Part shown: in pieces, positions 21,513 through 31,505 of the stretch
Layout of the letters: every line of letters begins with the position of its first letter
Position numbering within the stretch: position 1 is the first letter of the stretch
Assembly: GCF_030269925.1 (NCBI RefSeq)
Contig: NC_085130.1
Span: 4,228,501-4,292,500 of the forward strand
DNA length: 64,000 bases
DNA from: Bombyx mori
Taxonomy: Eukaryota > Arthropoda > Insecta > Lepidoptera > Bombycidae
Direction: 5' to 3'
The notes under the pieces: generated by a model
What the model was told of the DNA's origin: nothing
Database searches by the model: none
What the model saw: the letters and a program-made list of their open reading frames with translations, nothing else
Program-made: the position numbers and the translations under genes

Positions 21513-21790
21513 TCTTTTTTGTGGGTAGCATTTACCATCTCCATGGAACGGTAACAATTTTCTAAAAATAATGATAAAATGGTAAATGTGGGTTTGTCTT
21601 GAGATGATCCAAGTGACTGTTCCCATTGTTTGTGTGTTTCTAAGTCCAATTTGGATACAACTAAATGTACGATAATTGCATCCCATGTATCCAGGGGTAT
21701 CCACGCCGAGATTGTCAAGAGAATTCAAGCATTCCTTCGTAGTATCTAAAATTTCCTTTAAACTTTTAAAACATTCTGTGTTCATCTTCT
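21513..21790 (-). pseudogene. Inverted gag fragment inside BEL element 1, unit 2
   Basis: The minus strand encodes AIIVHLVVSKLDLETHKQWE and FLENCYRSMEMVNATHKK, recognisable as BEL/Pao gag. This is antisense to the LTR, primer site and DUF5641 remnant of the same element, so the gag piece has been inverted. A frameshift splits it near 21690. Equivalent fragments are at 41417-41695 and 53730-54008. Confidence 0.75.
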
Positions 21791-21799
21791 TTTGATTTA

Positions 21800-22441
21800 A
21801 AAGGCGGCTAATAAAACTCCCGTTGACTCCTGGTCATTTTTTGATCAGCGAAGCACCGGTTATTATCCCTGAAGAAAGTTTCGTGGATACTCGACCAGAC
21901 TATTTAAACCGATGGCAAAAGGTGCAACGTATGGTACATTGCAACGTCGTTACAAATGGTCCCAGAATCAACCCGACATAAATGTTGGTACGGTTGTCTT
22001 AGTGAAAGAAGATCATTTACCTCCAAGTAAATGGCTTTTGGGACGAATTGTGGCGAAGCACCCGGGAGCAGACGGTGTTTTTTTTTTTTTATTGCTTAGA
22101 TGAGTGGACGAGCTCACAGCCCACCTGGTGTTAAGTGGTTACTGGAGCCCATAGACATCCACAACGTAAATGCGCCACCCACCTTGAGATACACGTTCTA
22201 AGGTCTCAAGTATAGTAACGACGGCTGCCCCACCCTTCAAACCGAAACGCATTACTGCTTCACGGCAGAAATAGGCAGGGTGGTGGTACCCACCCACGCG
22301 GACTCACAAGAGGTCCTACCACCAGTATCACAAGAGGTCCTACCACCAATGCGTGTAGTCTCCTTACAATTTAAAGATCGTGTGTTTAAGAAACCAGTTA
22401 CTAAACTGTGCCCTCTGCCTCTAGCTGCTTCAGAGCCTTAG
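21800..22441 (+). pseudogene. DUF5641-like C-terminus of BEL/Pao polyprotein, unit 2
   Basis: Encodes TPGHFLISEAPVTIPEESFV, then NRWQKVQRMV, later INVGTVVLVKEDHLPPSKWL and PVTKLCPLP before a stop. This is the conserved tail after the integrase in BEL/Pao elements. It is interrupted by a SINE (22078-22348) and has a deletion after QRMV. Units 3 and 4 have lost one G in the NRW codon region, giving a frameshift there instead. Confidence 0.8.
22078..22348 (-). mobile_element. Bm1-type SINE inside the DUF5641 remnant, unit 2
   Basis: Poly-T at the left, then the tail and body; the right end repeats TATCACAAGAGGTCCTACCA. Unit 4 has the empty site (GCAGATGGTGTAATGCGTG), so the insertion precedes the split of units 2 and 3 but not of unit 4. 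Confidence 0.85.
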
Positions 22442-22775
22442 TTAAGTTATAGTTTATAGTTTTGTTTTGTAGATTCTCACTCTATTTAAGTTAAAGTTCA
22501 GATGTCTGTATCTTCTACGGTTAAAGGACCCATATAGTCCTTGGGTCGCGGTATGTTTAATAAAAAATCTTTAAATCTGGTTACATTCATTCAACTAGTA
22601 ATATGAACTTAACAACTCCTTGTTCGCGCCGACGTTTAGACATATTTCATAGATATAAAACCTCTTTGCCATTGCACTCAAGGCACGCACGCACGTCACA
22701 ATAAAACAGTCAATCAAAAAATCAGAGTTTAATTTTACATAAATTAAATTCCAAATGTCCATACGAGACATAATT

Positions 22776-22793
22776 TGGCGACCGTGACAGGAC
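22776..22793 (+). promoter_or_regulatory. Primer-binding site matching tRNA-Arg
   Basis: TGGCGACCGTGACAGGAC matches 18 nt of the reverse-complemented 3' end of insect tRNA-Arg with CCA, the primer type also used by mdg1/412-like elements. It differs from element 1's tRNA-Tyr site, so the two LTR elements are different families. The copy in unit 3 is at 42718-42735. Confidence 0.75.
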
Positions 22794-25216
22794 ACAATTC
22801 AAAAAACCAAACCAAAAACGCGCATCTTCTTCCAAAACGAGACGACGCGTACCAATCAAAAGGCTCATCGCGAAGAACATTTTGGGAGTCAAGATTGGCA
22901 GCAGCAGCCTGGACCTAGCCGGCCTCGGTTCGTGAAGCATCATTCAAGCATTCAAGCGACACCGAAGCTCAGCGTTCAGCGTCTCGAGAGTTTGCGTTGC
23001 GCCCTGCCTACAAGCGCGTAGCCTCTTTACGTCACAGCATCGGTACGACGGACGAGCCATATCGCGCGTTATCAGTGCCGTCAGCTTTTCGCACGCCAAC
23101 TGGTATGCCGACGCAGTAAGGAGCGTGAGATATAACTTATTTATTTACAATCTATTGGTTTCTTGCCTACATTTTGCAATATGCATATTTATTGCGTTAG
23201 ACTTGTTGAATTTCACTAAAATTTGTAAATATTAACTAGTTTACATTATATTATAATTCAAAATGCCTTCAGACGGTGAAAAACATAGTTCCATCCGCGG
23301 ATCTTTAAAGGAGCTCACGACTAAACGTAGCTCAATTAAGGGTCAAATAACCAAGTTTAAAAACTATCTCGACAAGCTGATTCTGCAGTCACCATTATCA
23401 AATGTTGAGCTAGCTGAACTATCACTTAAACTTGACAGATTTGAGGGACTTTCAACAAAGTTTGATGCGTTGCAAAGTGAAATCGAGGTCTTAAATTCTC
23501 ATAATCTTGACTTCGAAATCGATGAAAGAGACAACATTGAGCAGGATATTATAACAAACATTGTCACAGCAAAAAATATTATCGATCAACAAAATTCGAT
23601 TAAAGATGAAGATAGACGCAAATCGATCTTCCAGGAAGCTCAGGGTAGTCTCGATCATCACAATATTGGTGTAAAATTACCGCAAATTCAAATATCTAAA
23701 TTCAATGGGTCCTATTTTCACTGGTTGGAATTTCATGATACTTTTGTAAACCTAGTGCATAAAAACGAACATATAACGAACATACACAAGTTCCATTATT
23801 TAATTTCATATTTGGAGGGCGACGCAGCGCGCATAATTTCTAATCTCGAAGTGTCCTCGGCGAACTATGCAGAGGCCTGGGAACTACTTTGTGCGCGATA
23901 CAATAATAAACGATTACTTATTAACCAACACCTTAAATCACTATTCAATATTCAGTCCATTACTCGCGAATCGGAAAGGTCACTACGTTTCTTGGTGGAT
24001 CATGTAACCAAAAATTTACGGGCGCTATCTAGCTTGAAACAGCCGACTGATCATTGGGATATGCTTATTATCTTCATGCTCTCTTCCAAGCTAGATAATA
24101 TGACGCTAACCAAGTGGGAGGAGACGCGTAATGCCATCGACGATGTACCTACTTTACAACAATTCTTTAAGTTTTTGGTCGATCGTGCTGACGTTCTCGA
24201 GGCTTTAAATAGAAACAAATTTGATAACCCTACCAAGACATTACTAAATACTTCGCGTCACTCAGCCCCTACTACTAATAATAAACCAATCCATGTGAAA
24301 TCGTTTACCAGCACCACTCAAAATTATTCATCTTCTTGCATTATTTGTAAAGAAAACCATCGAATCTATAATTGTCCCATATTTATATCAAAAAACATAA
24401 AGGAAAGATGGTCTGAGGTTGAAAATTTAAAATTATGCGCTAATTGTTTGAGAGCTGGCCATTCAGTGACTGAATGTCGATTAAGCAGCTGTCGCGAATG
24501 TAATGAGCGACACAATACACTTCTCCACCAGTCTTCTTCTTCTTCGGGGTCGTCGTACTCCCTTACGGGGGCACGGAGCGGGCCTCGGGGCAAACCCCAC
24601 TGCCCGGGACGAGCTCCCTGCCACATAGGGCAGGGGTGGTATGGATGCAGGAAGAACTAGGGAGAGGTACGCTGTTCGCAGCGCGCACGGCTGCACTACA
24701 TCGACAAAACATATATACTTATACATAATACGATGGGCTGGTCTGCTGACGGCTCGATGCCCGTGACGAAGTCACCCCGGCGCCGGCCGCTGTCCTCTGC
24801 TTCCTAATTGTAATTTTTTTTTTTTTTTTTTTTTTTTTTCCTTATTATCTAACTACAACTAACTACTAACTAAACTAAACTAACTAAACTACTATATACA
24901 ACAGGGACAACAGTCAGCAACCGTGGGGCCCGCCACCGGCCCCATGCCGCGGCCCCACCTCTACAAACCAGAGGAGGAGCCGCGGCACTAGTTTGGCGCT
25001 CACCCGTTCTGGGCTCCCCAAAAGGGGAAGACCATCGCGGGGAGGGACCGATGTTAAACACTCCCCAGACGGGGGAGTGGTCCACCCAACGGGGGTGGGA
25101 AATGGGTCCCCATAAGGGGGCACCCCAACGATGTGGGGGGACATGACGAGTGTGGACAGCTCAGTCCCATGGGGGCACTCATTATGAGCACTCCCATATC
25201 ACTCCGATTAAGCCGA

Positions 25217-27943
25217 CTATCTTACCATAGCCGGGGGTTCCAGTAGCTCCCTTGGTAGCGCCCGACCATCAGGTGGTCTGGCGTGCAAGGGAGCTATATT
25301 GTGGAGGTGCTCGTGGGGTCCACCGTCAGCCCGCTCGTAAAGATTACGAGCTAGCCTCCGGATGAACTCCTCGAGCGACTCCACATCCAGATCCCGGGCG
25401 ATTACGTCATTTCTGACGTAACGCCCTGCTCCGACTATCGTGCGAAGAGCCAGATTTTGCTGGACCTGTAACCTCGCCCGCATACCCTGCGGGATGAGGT
25501 GATACCAGGCCTCAGCTGCGTACGTGATACGGGAACGGACATACGTCTTATAAATGCCGAGCTTAGTCCTGACCGGCAACCTAGAGGCCAACACCGGCCG
25601 GAGGAGGAATCTCGCACAGCGAGCGGCCGCCAACGCCTTATTGGCGTGGGCGGTCATCCTCAAACTCCGGTCGATATCGACCCCCAAGTACCGGACGCTG
25701 GATCTAAACTCGACATTAGCGCCACGGAGACTGAGCTGTCCCGGGACGACTGTTGTGCGGACCGGACCGAAGAGGATAGCCGCAGTCTTCCCCACGTTGA
25801 CCGCGACCCTCCATCGGTCCAGCCACTGGGGCAGTAAGTCCAAAAGCCTCTGCATCCTCAGAATGGCCGCAGAGGGGACGTTGGATGACGAGAAGTAGGC
25901 GCTGTCGTCGGCAAACAGCGCCAACTTCACGTCTACTTCCCACGCTTGGAGGTTACCCTCGAGCGTGGGAATGTCGTTGGTGTAGAGAGCGTAGAGGAAT
26001 GGAGCCAGGACGCTTCCCTGAGGAACTCCGGCCGTGACTGGGCGCACCGACGACTTAGCGCCCTCGACCGCGACAAAGAAGGATCTTCCCTCCAGGTACG
26101 ACCCCAGCAGTCGCACGTAGGCGTGCTGGAGGTCCGTGTTCTGCACCAGCTTGTGGATCAGTCCCGCATGCCAGACACGGTCGAAGGCTTTCTCGATATC
26201 GAGAAAGACTGCGGCCGTGTACTGGCGCGCGTTGGACCGATCCGCCAAGTGATGCATGACGCGGACCAATTGCAGCGTTGTCGAGTGACCGCTGCGAAAC
26301 CCGAACTGCTCGGGTCTGGGAAGGATGTGCGGCGACACCCTTCTCAGCAGCAGCCTCTCGAACAACTTGCCCACATGCGACAGCAAGGTGATCGGACGGT
26401 AACTGGAGGGATTTCTCCTATCCTTGCCGGGTTTGGGCAAGGCGATAACCTTGCCCAATTTCCAAATTCCCGGGAAGTGTCCTGTGGACAGAATGGAATT
26501 GAACAGCCGTGTCATATATGACACGACCGTTTCAGGGAAACGGAAGAATGCGAGGGAGGGAATACCGTCCTCACCCGGCGCCTTGCGCCTCTTCATCCGC
26601 TTGATGGAGAGGCGCAATTCACTGGGAGTGATGAAAGCATCATCTCCCAACGGAGGCACCGGGGAGGAGAGTAGGTTCGCTACGCTCTCTTCCACCGATT
26701 GGTGGAATGCGGCCTCTGAGGGTGCAGAGTCATTCGGAACGAACTGCCGCTCCAGCATTGCGGCCAGGACATCGGCGCGGGCATGAGCCGAGAAGCATCG
26801 GTTGCCCCTCTCGTCCACGAGTGGACAAGTCGGGGCAGGCCGATTTGAGAGCTGGCGGCAAAGTCGGTGGAGGGACACAGAAGAGGGGTCCTCACGGGCC
26901 TCCTCAATCCGTTCCTCCCACGCGTAGCCCCGGAAGGAGCTAATCTTCGCCGCCAACTCCGCTTCCAACTCATTAAGCTCGCGCTTGATCCTGGGACAAC
27001 GAGTTGTCGCCCAGAGCCTCCTCAGGCCCCTCTTCCGGCGAATGATCGCCTTCAGATGGGCCGGGAGTCTACCTCTGGGCCCGCCGCTGGGCACAAGAGT
27101 CGTCGCCTGGTCGATCGCTCCCCTGATGGAGTCGACAAGGCGGACTGCCGCATCGTCGACCCCATCAGGGGTATTGGGGTCCTGAATCACGGGAAGGTCG
27201 ACTAGTCGTCTCTTAAAGAGCTCCCAGTCGACCTTCGGTCGTAGGGGCGAAGTCGCAACCCGGGTAAGCCCCATTCCCAGTGTCACCAGGATAGGGAGAT
27301 GGGGAGTACCCAGGTCGTACAGTGCCTCGATCGTTACGGGGCACCGTAGCCCCTTATGAACACACACGTCCAGCACATCGGGCTGGTATCGCGCGGCGGT
27401 AGGGACGTGCGTGGGTTCATCAGGGCCGACCACAGAGTAGTCGCCCCTATCGGCATCTTCTAACAGCCGCCTGCCCACTGCTGTATTAAGTCGGGAGCCC
27501 CACGCGACGTGCTTCGCGTTGAGGTCCCCGACCAGCAGAGCTGGGCGGCTGTCGTAATTCAGGGCCCGTCTTATATCCTCAGGGTGAAACTCAGGCCCCG
27601 GGGGTCTATACGCGGCATAAATCCGCATATCCCCCCCCGAGGTGTGTACCCTCACACCGACCGATCGTGTCGATGAGAAGGACAGCAAATCCAACTGATC
27701 ATGCACCACGTCCCGCCTGACGAGGGCCGCAGTGCCCCTGAACGGCCGCCCGGCAGGGGTAAGCTCGTCACGTCGGTACATGAAATAGTTGGGAATCCTG
27801 AACTCAACCTGAGGACTTAACATGGTCTCCCCCAGCAGTAAAACCTCAGGGTTGTACTCCCGGGCGAGGACCAATAGCTCGTTTTTCCGGGATCTTATCC
27901 CGTCGGGGTTCCAATAGATGACGCGAAGCTCTTGGCTAGCCAT
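25217..27943 (-). CDS. Jockey-clade ORF2: endonuclease and reverse transcriptase
   Basis: 908 residues. An APE-type endonuclease occupies about residues 1-225: YWNPDGIRSRKNEL, LLGETML (catalytic Glu), LVGDLNAKHVAWGS (Asp, Asn) and GTPHLPIL (usually SDHLP, so the Asp is replaced by Pro while His stays). Reverse transcriptase covers about 430-730, with RRKAPGEDGIP, ALPKPGKDRRNPSSYRPITL, VFLDIEKAFDRVW, AGVPQGSVLAPFLY and the catalytic LFADDSAYF, followed by KYLG-type VRYLGVDID. No C-terminal cysteine finger is seen. Such proteins nick DNA and copy the element RNA at the nick. The start ATG overlaps the ORF1 stop by 8 nt. No stop or frameshift is seen, so it is probably functional apart from the Pro question. 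Confidence 0.92.
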   Translation of the reverse strand: MASQELRVIYWNPDGIRSRKNELLVLAREYNPEVLLLGETMLSPQVEFRIPNYFMYRRDELTPAGRPFRGTAALVRRDVVHDQLDLLSFSSTRSVGVRVHTSGGDMRIYAAYRPPGPEFHPEDIRRALNYDSRPALLVGDLNAKHVAWGSRLNTAVGRRLLEDADRGDYSVVGPDEPTHVPTAARYQPDVLDVCVHKGLRCPVTIEALYDLGTPHLPILVTLGMGLTRVATSPLRPKVDWELFKRRLVDLPVIQDPNTPDGVDDAAVRLVDSIRGAIDQATTLVPSGGPRGRLPAHLKAIIRRKRGLRRLWATTRCPRIKRELNELEAELAAKISSFRGYAWEERIEEAREDPSSVSLHRLCRQLSNRPAPTCPLVDERGNRCFSAHARADVLAAMLERQFVPNDSAPSEAAFHQSVEESVANLLSSPVPPLGDDAFITPSELRLSIKRMKRRKAPGEDGIPSLAFFRFPETVVSYMTRLFNSILSTGHFPGIWKLGKVIALPKPGKDRRNPSSYRPITLLSHVGKLFERLLLRRVSPHILPRPEQFGFRSGHSTTLQLVRVMHHLADRSNARQYTAAVFLDIEKAFDRVWHAGLIHKLVQNTDLQHAYVRLLGSYLEGRSFFVAVEGAKSSVRPVTAGVPQGSVLAPFLYALYTNDIPTLEGNLQAWEVDVKLALFADDSAYFSSSNVPSAAILRMQRLLDLLPQWLDRWRVAVNVGKTAAILFGPVRTTVVPGQLSLRGANVEFRSSVRYLGVDIDRSLRMTAHANKALAAARCARFLLRPVLASRLPVRTKLGIYKTYVRSRITYAAEAWYHLIPQGMRARLQVQQNLALRTIVGAGRYVRNDVIARDLDVESLEEFIRRLARNLYERADGGPHEHLHNIAPLHARPPDGRALPRELLEPPAMVR

Positions 27944-30131
27944 TGAGCCTCGCTATCAGCTGGTAGAACCCCGACAGGATAGCCCCGACAGGGCTAGCGC
28001 CCGAGGCGATCTCGCGGATCACTCCGGAGATCACCTCGGCCAAGTTCTCCCAGAGCGCCAGCAGCCATGCAGCAAAGCCGGCAGGCTGGGAGGCCTGTCG
28101 ACCGCTGCGGCGCTCGCGCTGAGGGCGGGGGGGGAGGGGGGGCTGAGATGTGCCCGAGATGGCTGGTTGGGCCTGAGGCAGTGGGGTCGTTTCCGATTGT
28201 GAGATCGGCTGCGAAGTTGGGTCGATTGGGGGGTTTACATCCACCTCCATTGTTGTCGAGATCGCGGGAGCCGGTGCAGCAGGAGCACTCACCACTGCAT
28301 CCCGTTGAGCTCTCTTTTTTTGTTTTTTTTTTAACTTTTTCAGTCGATTTTTTTTTGTTTTCGGACCTGATATCGTAAGGGCTTGTGTTCCAGCACGGGC
28401 TGGGGCGCTGCTTTCGGAGTGGGGCGGTCTGATTGCAGCTCGTGAACCACGTGGGGTAGGAATAGGTATACCCCGCCGCGGAGCGTTGGCCTCTGCCATC
28501 AGCGTTGCCGCTGATGGATTGGCCTCCACTGACACGGCAGGGGGGATGGGTAAGGACAGGGGAGGGGGCTGGGGCTGGGAGGATTTCCCTTTCCCTTTCC
28601 CCTTCCCCTTCGGAATGGGAGCTACAGCAGGAAGAGCTGTGTTCCCGGGTCGAGGCACCGTTGGCGCAGGAGGAGGGACGGTTACTCCCATCATCCTGGC
28701 CTTCTTGCGGTAGACCGGACACCGCCTATCAACGGCGGCGTGGTCCTTCCCGCAATTGGCGCAGGAGAATGGGCCGTCCCTCGGCCTCGGGCAGTCCGCT
28801 ACGACGTGCTCCCCGGCACATCGAACACAACGGACCGCTCGGTGACAATTGTGGGAGGCGTGCCCGAAGGCCTGGCAGCGATGACACTGCGCAGGCCCGC
28901 GGGTTGGTCGCCATCCCTCAACGGTCACCCCCGGCAAGTACAGCAGTTCATTGACTGCGTACAGGCGGGCGAGGTCGTCCTTCGAGAGGTGGTCCAAGGC
29001 TACGTGAAACACGCAGCCCGGGCGCTCTCTCTGGGACCTGATGCACCTGGCGTGACGAGCCGGGAACCCCAGCTCCTTCAGGGCATCGGTTATTTCTGCC
29101 GCGTCAGTATCGGCAGGGAGGCCCCGGACAGCCACCTTGGTCGGAATCTCCCCTGTCAGGGCATAGCAGTACCATTTAATGGTACTATCCCTGGCAGAGG
29201 CCTCCGACAGGTAGGCCTGGACCGCCCTGTATTCCTCTACCGACGTCGGCAGGAATCTAAAACCGGCGCCGAAGGGTCGCGCCGAGGGGGCGCGGCCAAG
29301 GCGCTCCCTAATGGCCGCCATGTGGCGTGACCAATTAGGGAGGGCCTCAACCATTATTGGCGGGTGTCGGCGCAGCTCCTCTTGGGCACGACCCTTCGGC
29401 CTCGGGGGAGGGACGTGAGAGGATTGGGATGTCCTCTGGGTGGAAGGAATACTCGGCCTAGCTGCCATGGCAGCATAGGAGGTAGAGGGAATGGGGTTAG
29501 GCATAGGGGCGTGACGTGGTCTGGTGGACTCGAGGTCCATGTACCTGGTGGAGTCCAGGTTACCCGCCGTGCCGCTTAGGGCGGGGGCACCTCGGGTAGA
29601 GTCCACCGGGATTGGGGATAAAGTTGGGGAAGGAGAGTGAGGAGGGGTTCTCAATTGCCTAGGAGCAATCCCTGTCCTGGCGGGTGCTCTAGGCTTGGGA
29701 ACGGGTTGGACTGAGATTGGACTCCCAGAGGGGGAAGTGGATCTTGACGAGGAAGGAGTGATAGACTCGGTAGAGGAGTGATCCGTGGACGTGGTCACGC
29801 TCTCTTCTCCCTCCGACCTGGAGGAAGGGCCTATACGCGGGCGTTTATCTTGGTCACCCGATGAGCCTCGGTCAGACTCGGACCTGGCTTTCTTCCGCGG
29901 CCGAGAGGGTCCGGAGGGATCGGTCGACGAAGGAAAGGTACTTTCCACCGGTCCGATCCTCGGGAACCCCTTGGCCGCAGCCGAAGACCCGGACGAACTA
30001 TCCAACCGAGGACCCATCGGGGCCATACGGACTGCAGGTGTTGGTGTAGGACGCAATTCGGGCATCGCCTGACGTCCCAATTGGGACGGGCCGGGTGTGC
30101 TGATATTAGGGGGTGAATTCCCCCTCGACAT
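27936..30131 (-). CDS. Jockey-clade ORF1: gag-like nucleic-acid-binding protein
   Basis: 731 residues. The N-terminal half (about 1-250) is Ser/Pro/Arg-rich and low complexity. About residues 330-420 form a PRE_C2HC-like domain (KVAVRGLPADTDAAEITDAL, then CIRSQRERPGCVFHVAL), followed by three CCHC-type knuckles at about 425-480: CHRCQAFGHASHNC, CVRCAGEHVVADC and CANCGKDHAAVDRRC. A lysine-rich run (KTKKNRLKKLKKKQKKRAQR) at about 590 may be a nuclear signal or RNA-binding patch. Jockey ORF1 proteins bind element RNA into a particle. The last codon and stop sit inside ATGGCTAG, shared with the ORF2 start. Confidence 0.9.
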   Translation of the reverse strand: MSRGNSPPNISTPGPSQLGRQAMPELRPTPTPAVRMAPMGPRLDSSSGSSAAAKGFPRIGPVESTFPSSTDPSGPSRPRKKARSESDRGSSGDQDKRPRIGPSSRSEGEESVTTSTDHSSTESITPSSSRSTSPSGSPISVQPVPKPRAPARTGIAPRQLRTPPHSPSPTLSPIPVDSTRGAPALSGTAGNLDSTRYMDLESTRPRHAPMPNPIPSTSYAAMAARPSIPSTQRTSQSSHVPPPRPKGRAQEELRRHPPIMVEALPNWSRHMAAIRERLGRAPSARPFGAGFRFLPTSVEEYRAVQAYLSEASARDSTIKWYCYALTGEIPTKVAVRGLPADTDAAEITDALKELGFPARHARCIRSQRERPGCVFHVALDHLSKDDLARLYAVNELLYLPGVTVEGWRPTRGPAQCHRCQAFGHASHNCHRAVRCVRCAGEHVVADCPRPRDGPFSCANCGKDHAAVDRRCPVYRKKARMMGVTVPPPAPTVPRPGNTALPAVAPIPKGKGKGKGKSSQPQPPPLSLPIPPAVSVEANPSAATLMAEANAPRRGIPIPTPRGSRAAIRPPHSESSAPARAGTQALTISGPKTKKNRLKKLKKKQKKRAQRDAVVSAPAAPAPAISTTMEVDVNPPIDPTSQPISQSETTPLPQAQPAISGTSQPPLPPRPQRERRSGRQASQPAGFAAWLLALWENLAEVISGVIREIASGASPVGAILSGFYQLIARLNG

Positions 30132-31505
30132 GACTTAGCCGACTTAAGTTTGGTCACAGCTAGAGTCGGTACATTTGTACTACTAATTACAGGTTACAGC
30201 AGACGGCTGACCCAGCTTTCATGTTGGGAGTACCCAACACAACTATTGTAAAAATAAAAAAATGAACTATAACTATTAATTGATAATAATAAACTAATTG
30301 GACAATTAAAAAGGAATAATGCAAAAGGAATTAAAATTAATAATTAAGAATTTACTTACAATTAGGCCCGAAGCACACCGCAGGCATCCGCCGTGACCGG
30401 TTGGCCAAGTGTACGTAATTAAATAATAAACAGAATAATTAAAATGAAAACAGTGAAACAAACTTACCCTCAGGGGGTCCAGCTCGATCGACGTATAATA
30501 TACTAAATTTAAACTATTGGATGACTACTACTATAAATATAAAACTAGTAATAACATAAGAATCAGAAGAAAGAGCTAGAATTCCACCCCAACTTAAAAT
30601 AAGATGGGGATAGAATACCAGCACTAAGAATTAATTAAATTAAATTATATACTACAGCAAATACTAAACCGGCAACGACGGGAAAGCCCGCAATATGTCC
30701 CGTGGCAATCAAAAGAGAATGTGAAACTCAAAAGGACAGACAAAAATGCTTAAAATTTAATGACTAAACTGAACTACAATAGAAATGATCACTTATGAAA
30801 GTGGGACGGCCGCCAATATGCAATCAGTCAACATTTAATCTAACACAATTTGGAATTTAAAAAGGAAATAAAAATATTAAGGTTATGAAGGGTATATCTA
30901 AATTTACGACTAATTATTTGTACATAAATTGCCGCAGTGGCGCTAGTAGGTAGTTGAGGTAACTACCCTCTGATACTAATTACTAATAAATAAATTTAAT
31001 TAAATTAAAGCTTAGGTTAATTGTATAAGAAAAATAAAGGAATTAAAATTAGAATATAACAATGAATCAATAACTATATAAGAACAATAAACTATTAACC
31101 TAAGACGGAACTAACTAAGTACTAGTTTCCCGACGCTGCCGTGATCCACCACCATAAATCGGCTTACGCGGGTTTGGTAACAGCCCCTCCTAACCCCGAA
31201 GGGTAGGGGAGGACTGGGAACGGACACAGCTGGCCAGACTCGAAGGCGCTAACGTAACTCGGTTTTTATTCTTAGAATAAAATGAGTACGCAGCTTTTCC
31301 AGGCTGAACGACAACTACCCGCAATTAACCAATGTTAGGAAAGAAAGTGTCGAACAACTCACCTGGTCCCGGGTCCTGCGTTACGTTGCTCGGAACGTCT
31401 CCGCGCCGAAACAACACCGCTAGATGCAAACACACTCACTTTGGGCACACACAATCGCACAGCACAACACAATAGGGGCCTCTTAGCACTGGTGTCCCGG
31501 GCATC
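30132..31505 (-). promoter_or_regulatory. 5' UTR and presumed internal promoter of the Jockey LINE
   Basis: 1.37 kb without an ORF, GC-rich at the 5' end and AT-rich nearer ORF1. Jockey-type LINEs carry their promoter at the very 5' end; here that is GATGCCCGGGACACCAGTGC. A strong splice-donor-like CAGGTGAGTTG lies near 31360 (minus strand). No TATA box is apparent. Confidence 0.5.

Larger units (their letters stand above)
24535..31505 (-). mobile_element. Full-length Jockey-clade LINE with 13-bp target duplication
   Basis: About 6,971 bp between TCTCCACCAGTCT at 24522-24534 and 31506-31518. Minus-strand order: 5' UTR 30132-31505 (starting GATGCCCGGGACACCAGTGC), ORF1, ORF2, and a 3' UTR of about 680 bp (24535-25216) ending in GAA repeats. 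An internal poly-T at 24812-24839 is a long A-tract within the 3' UTR. Both ORFs are open, so the element is complete and young. Its base composition (GC-rich ORFs) contrasts with the AT-rich element 2 that holds it. Confidence 0.9.

Noticed and set aside
24812..24839. Poly-T as the 3' end of the Jockey LINE
   Set aside because: Another 277 bp of LINE sequence separate it from the target repeat at 24534, so it is an internal A-tract and the real end is the GAA-repeat tail.
25499..30072. Several plus-strand open frames of 60-200 codons across the Jockey LINE
   Set aside because: They are antisense shadows of the GC-rich ORF1 and ORF2 coding regions and show no domain of their own.
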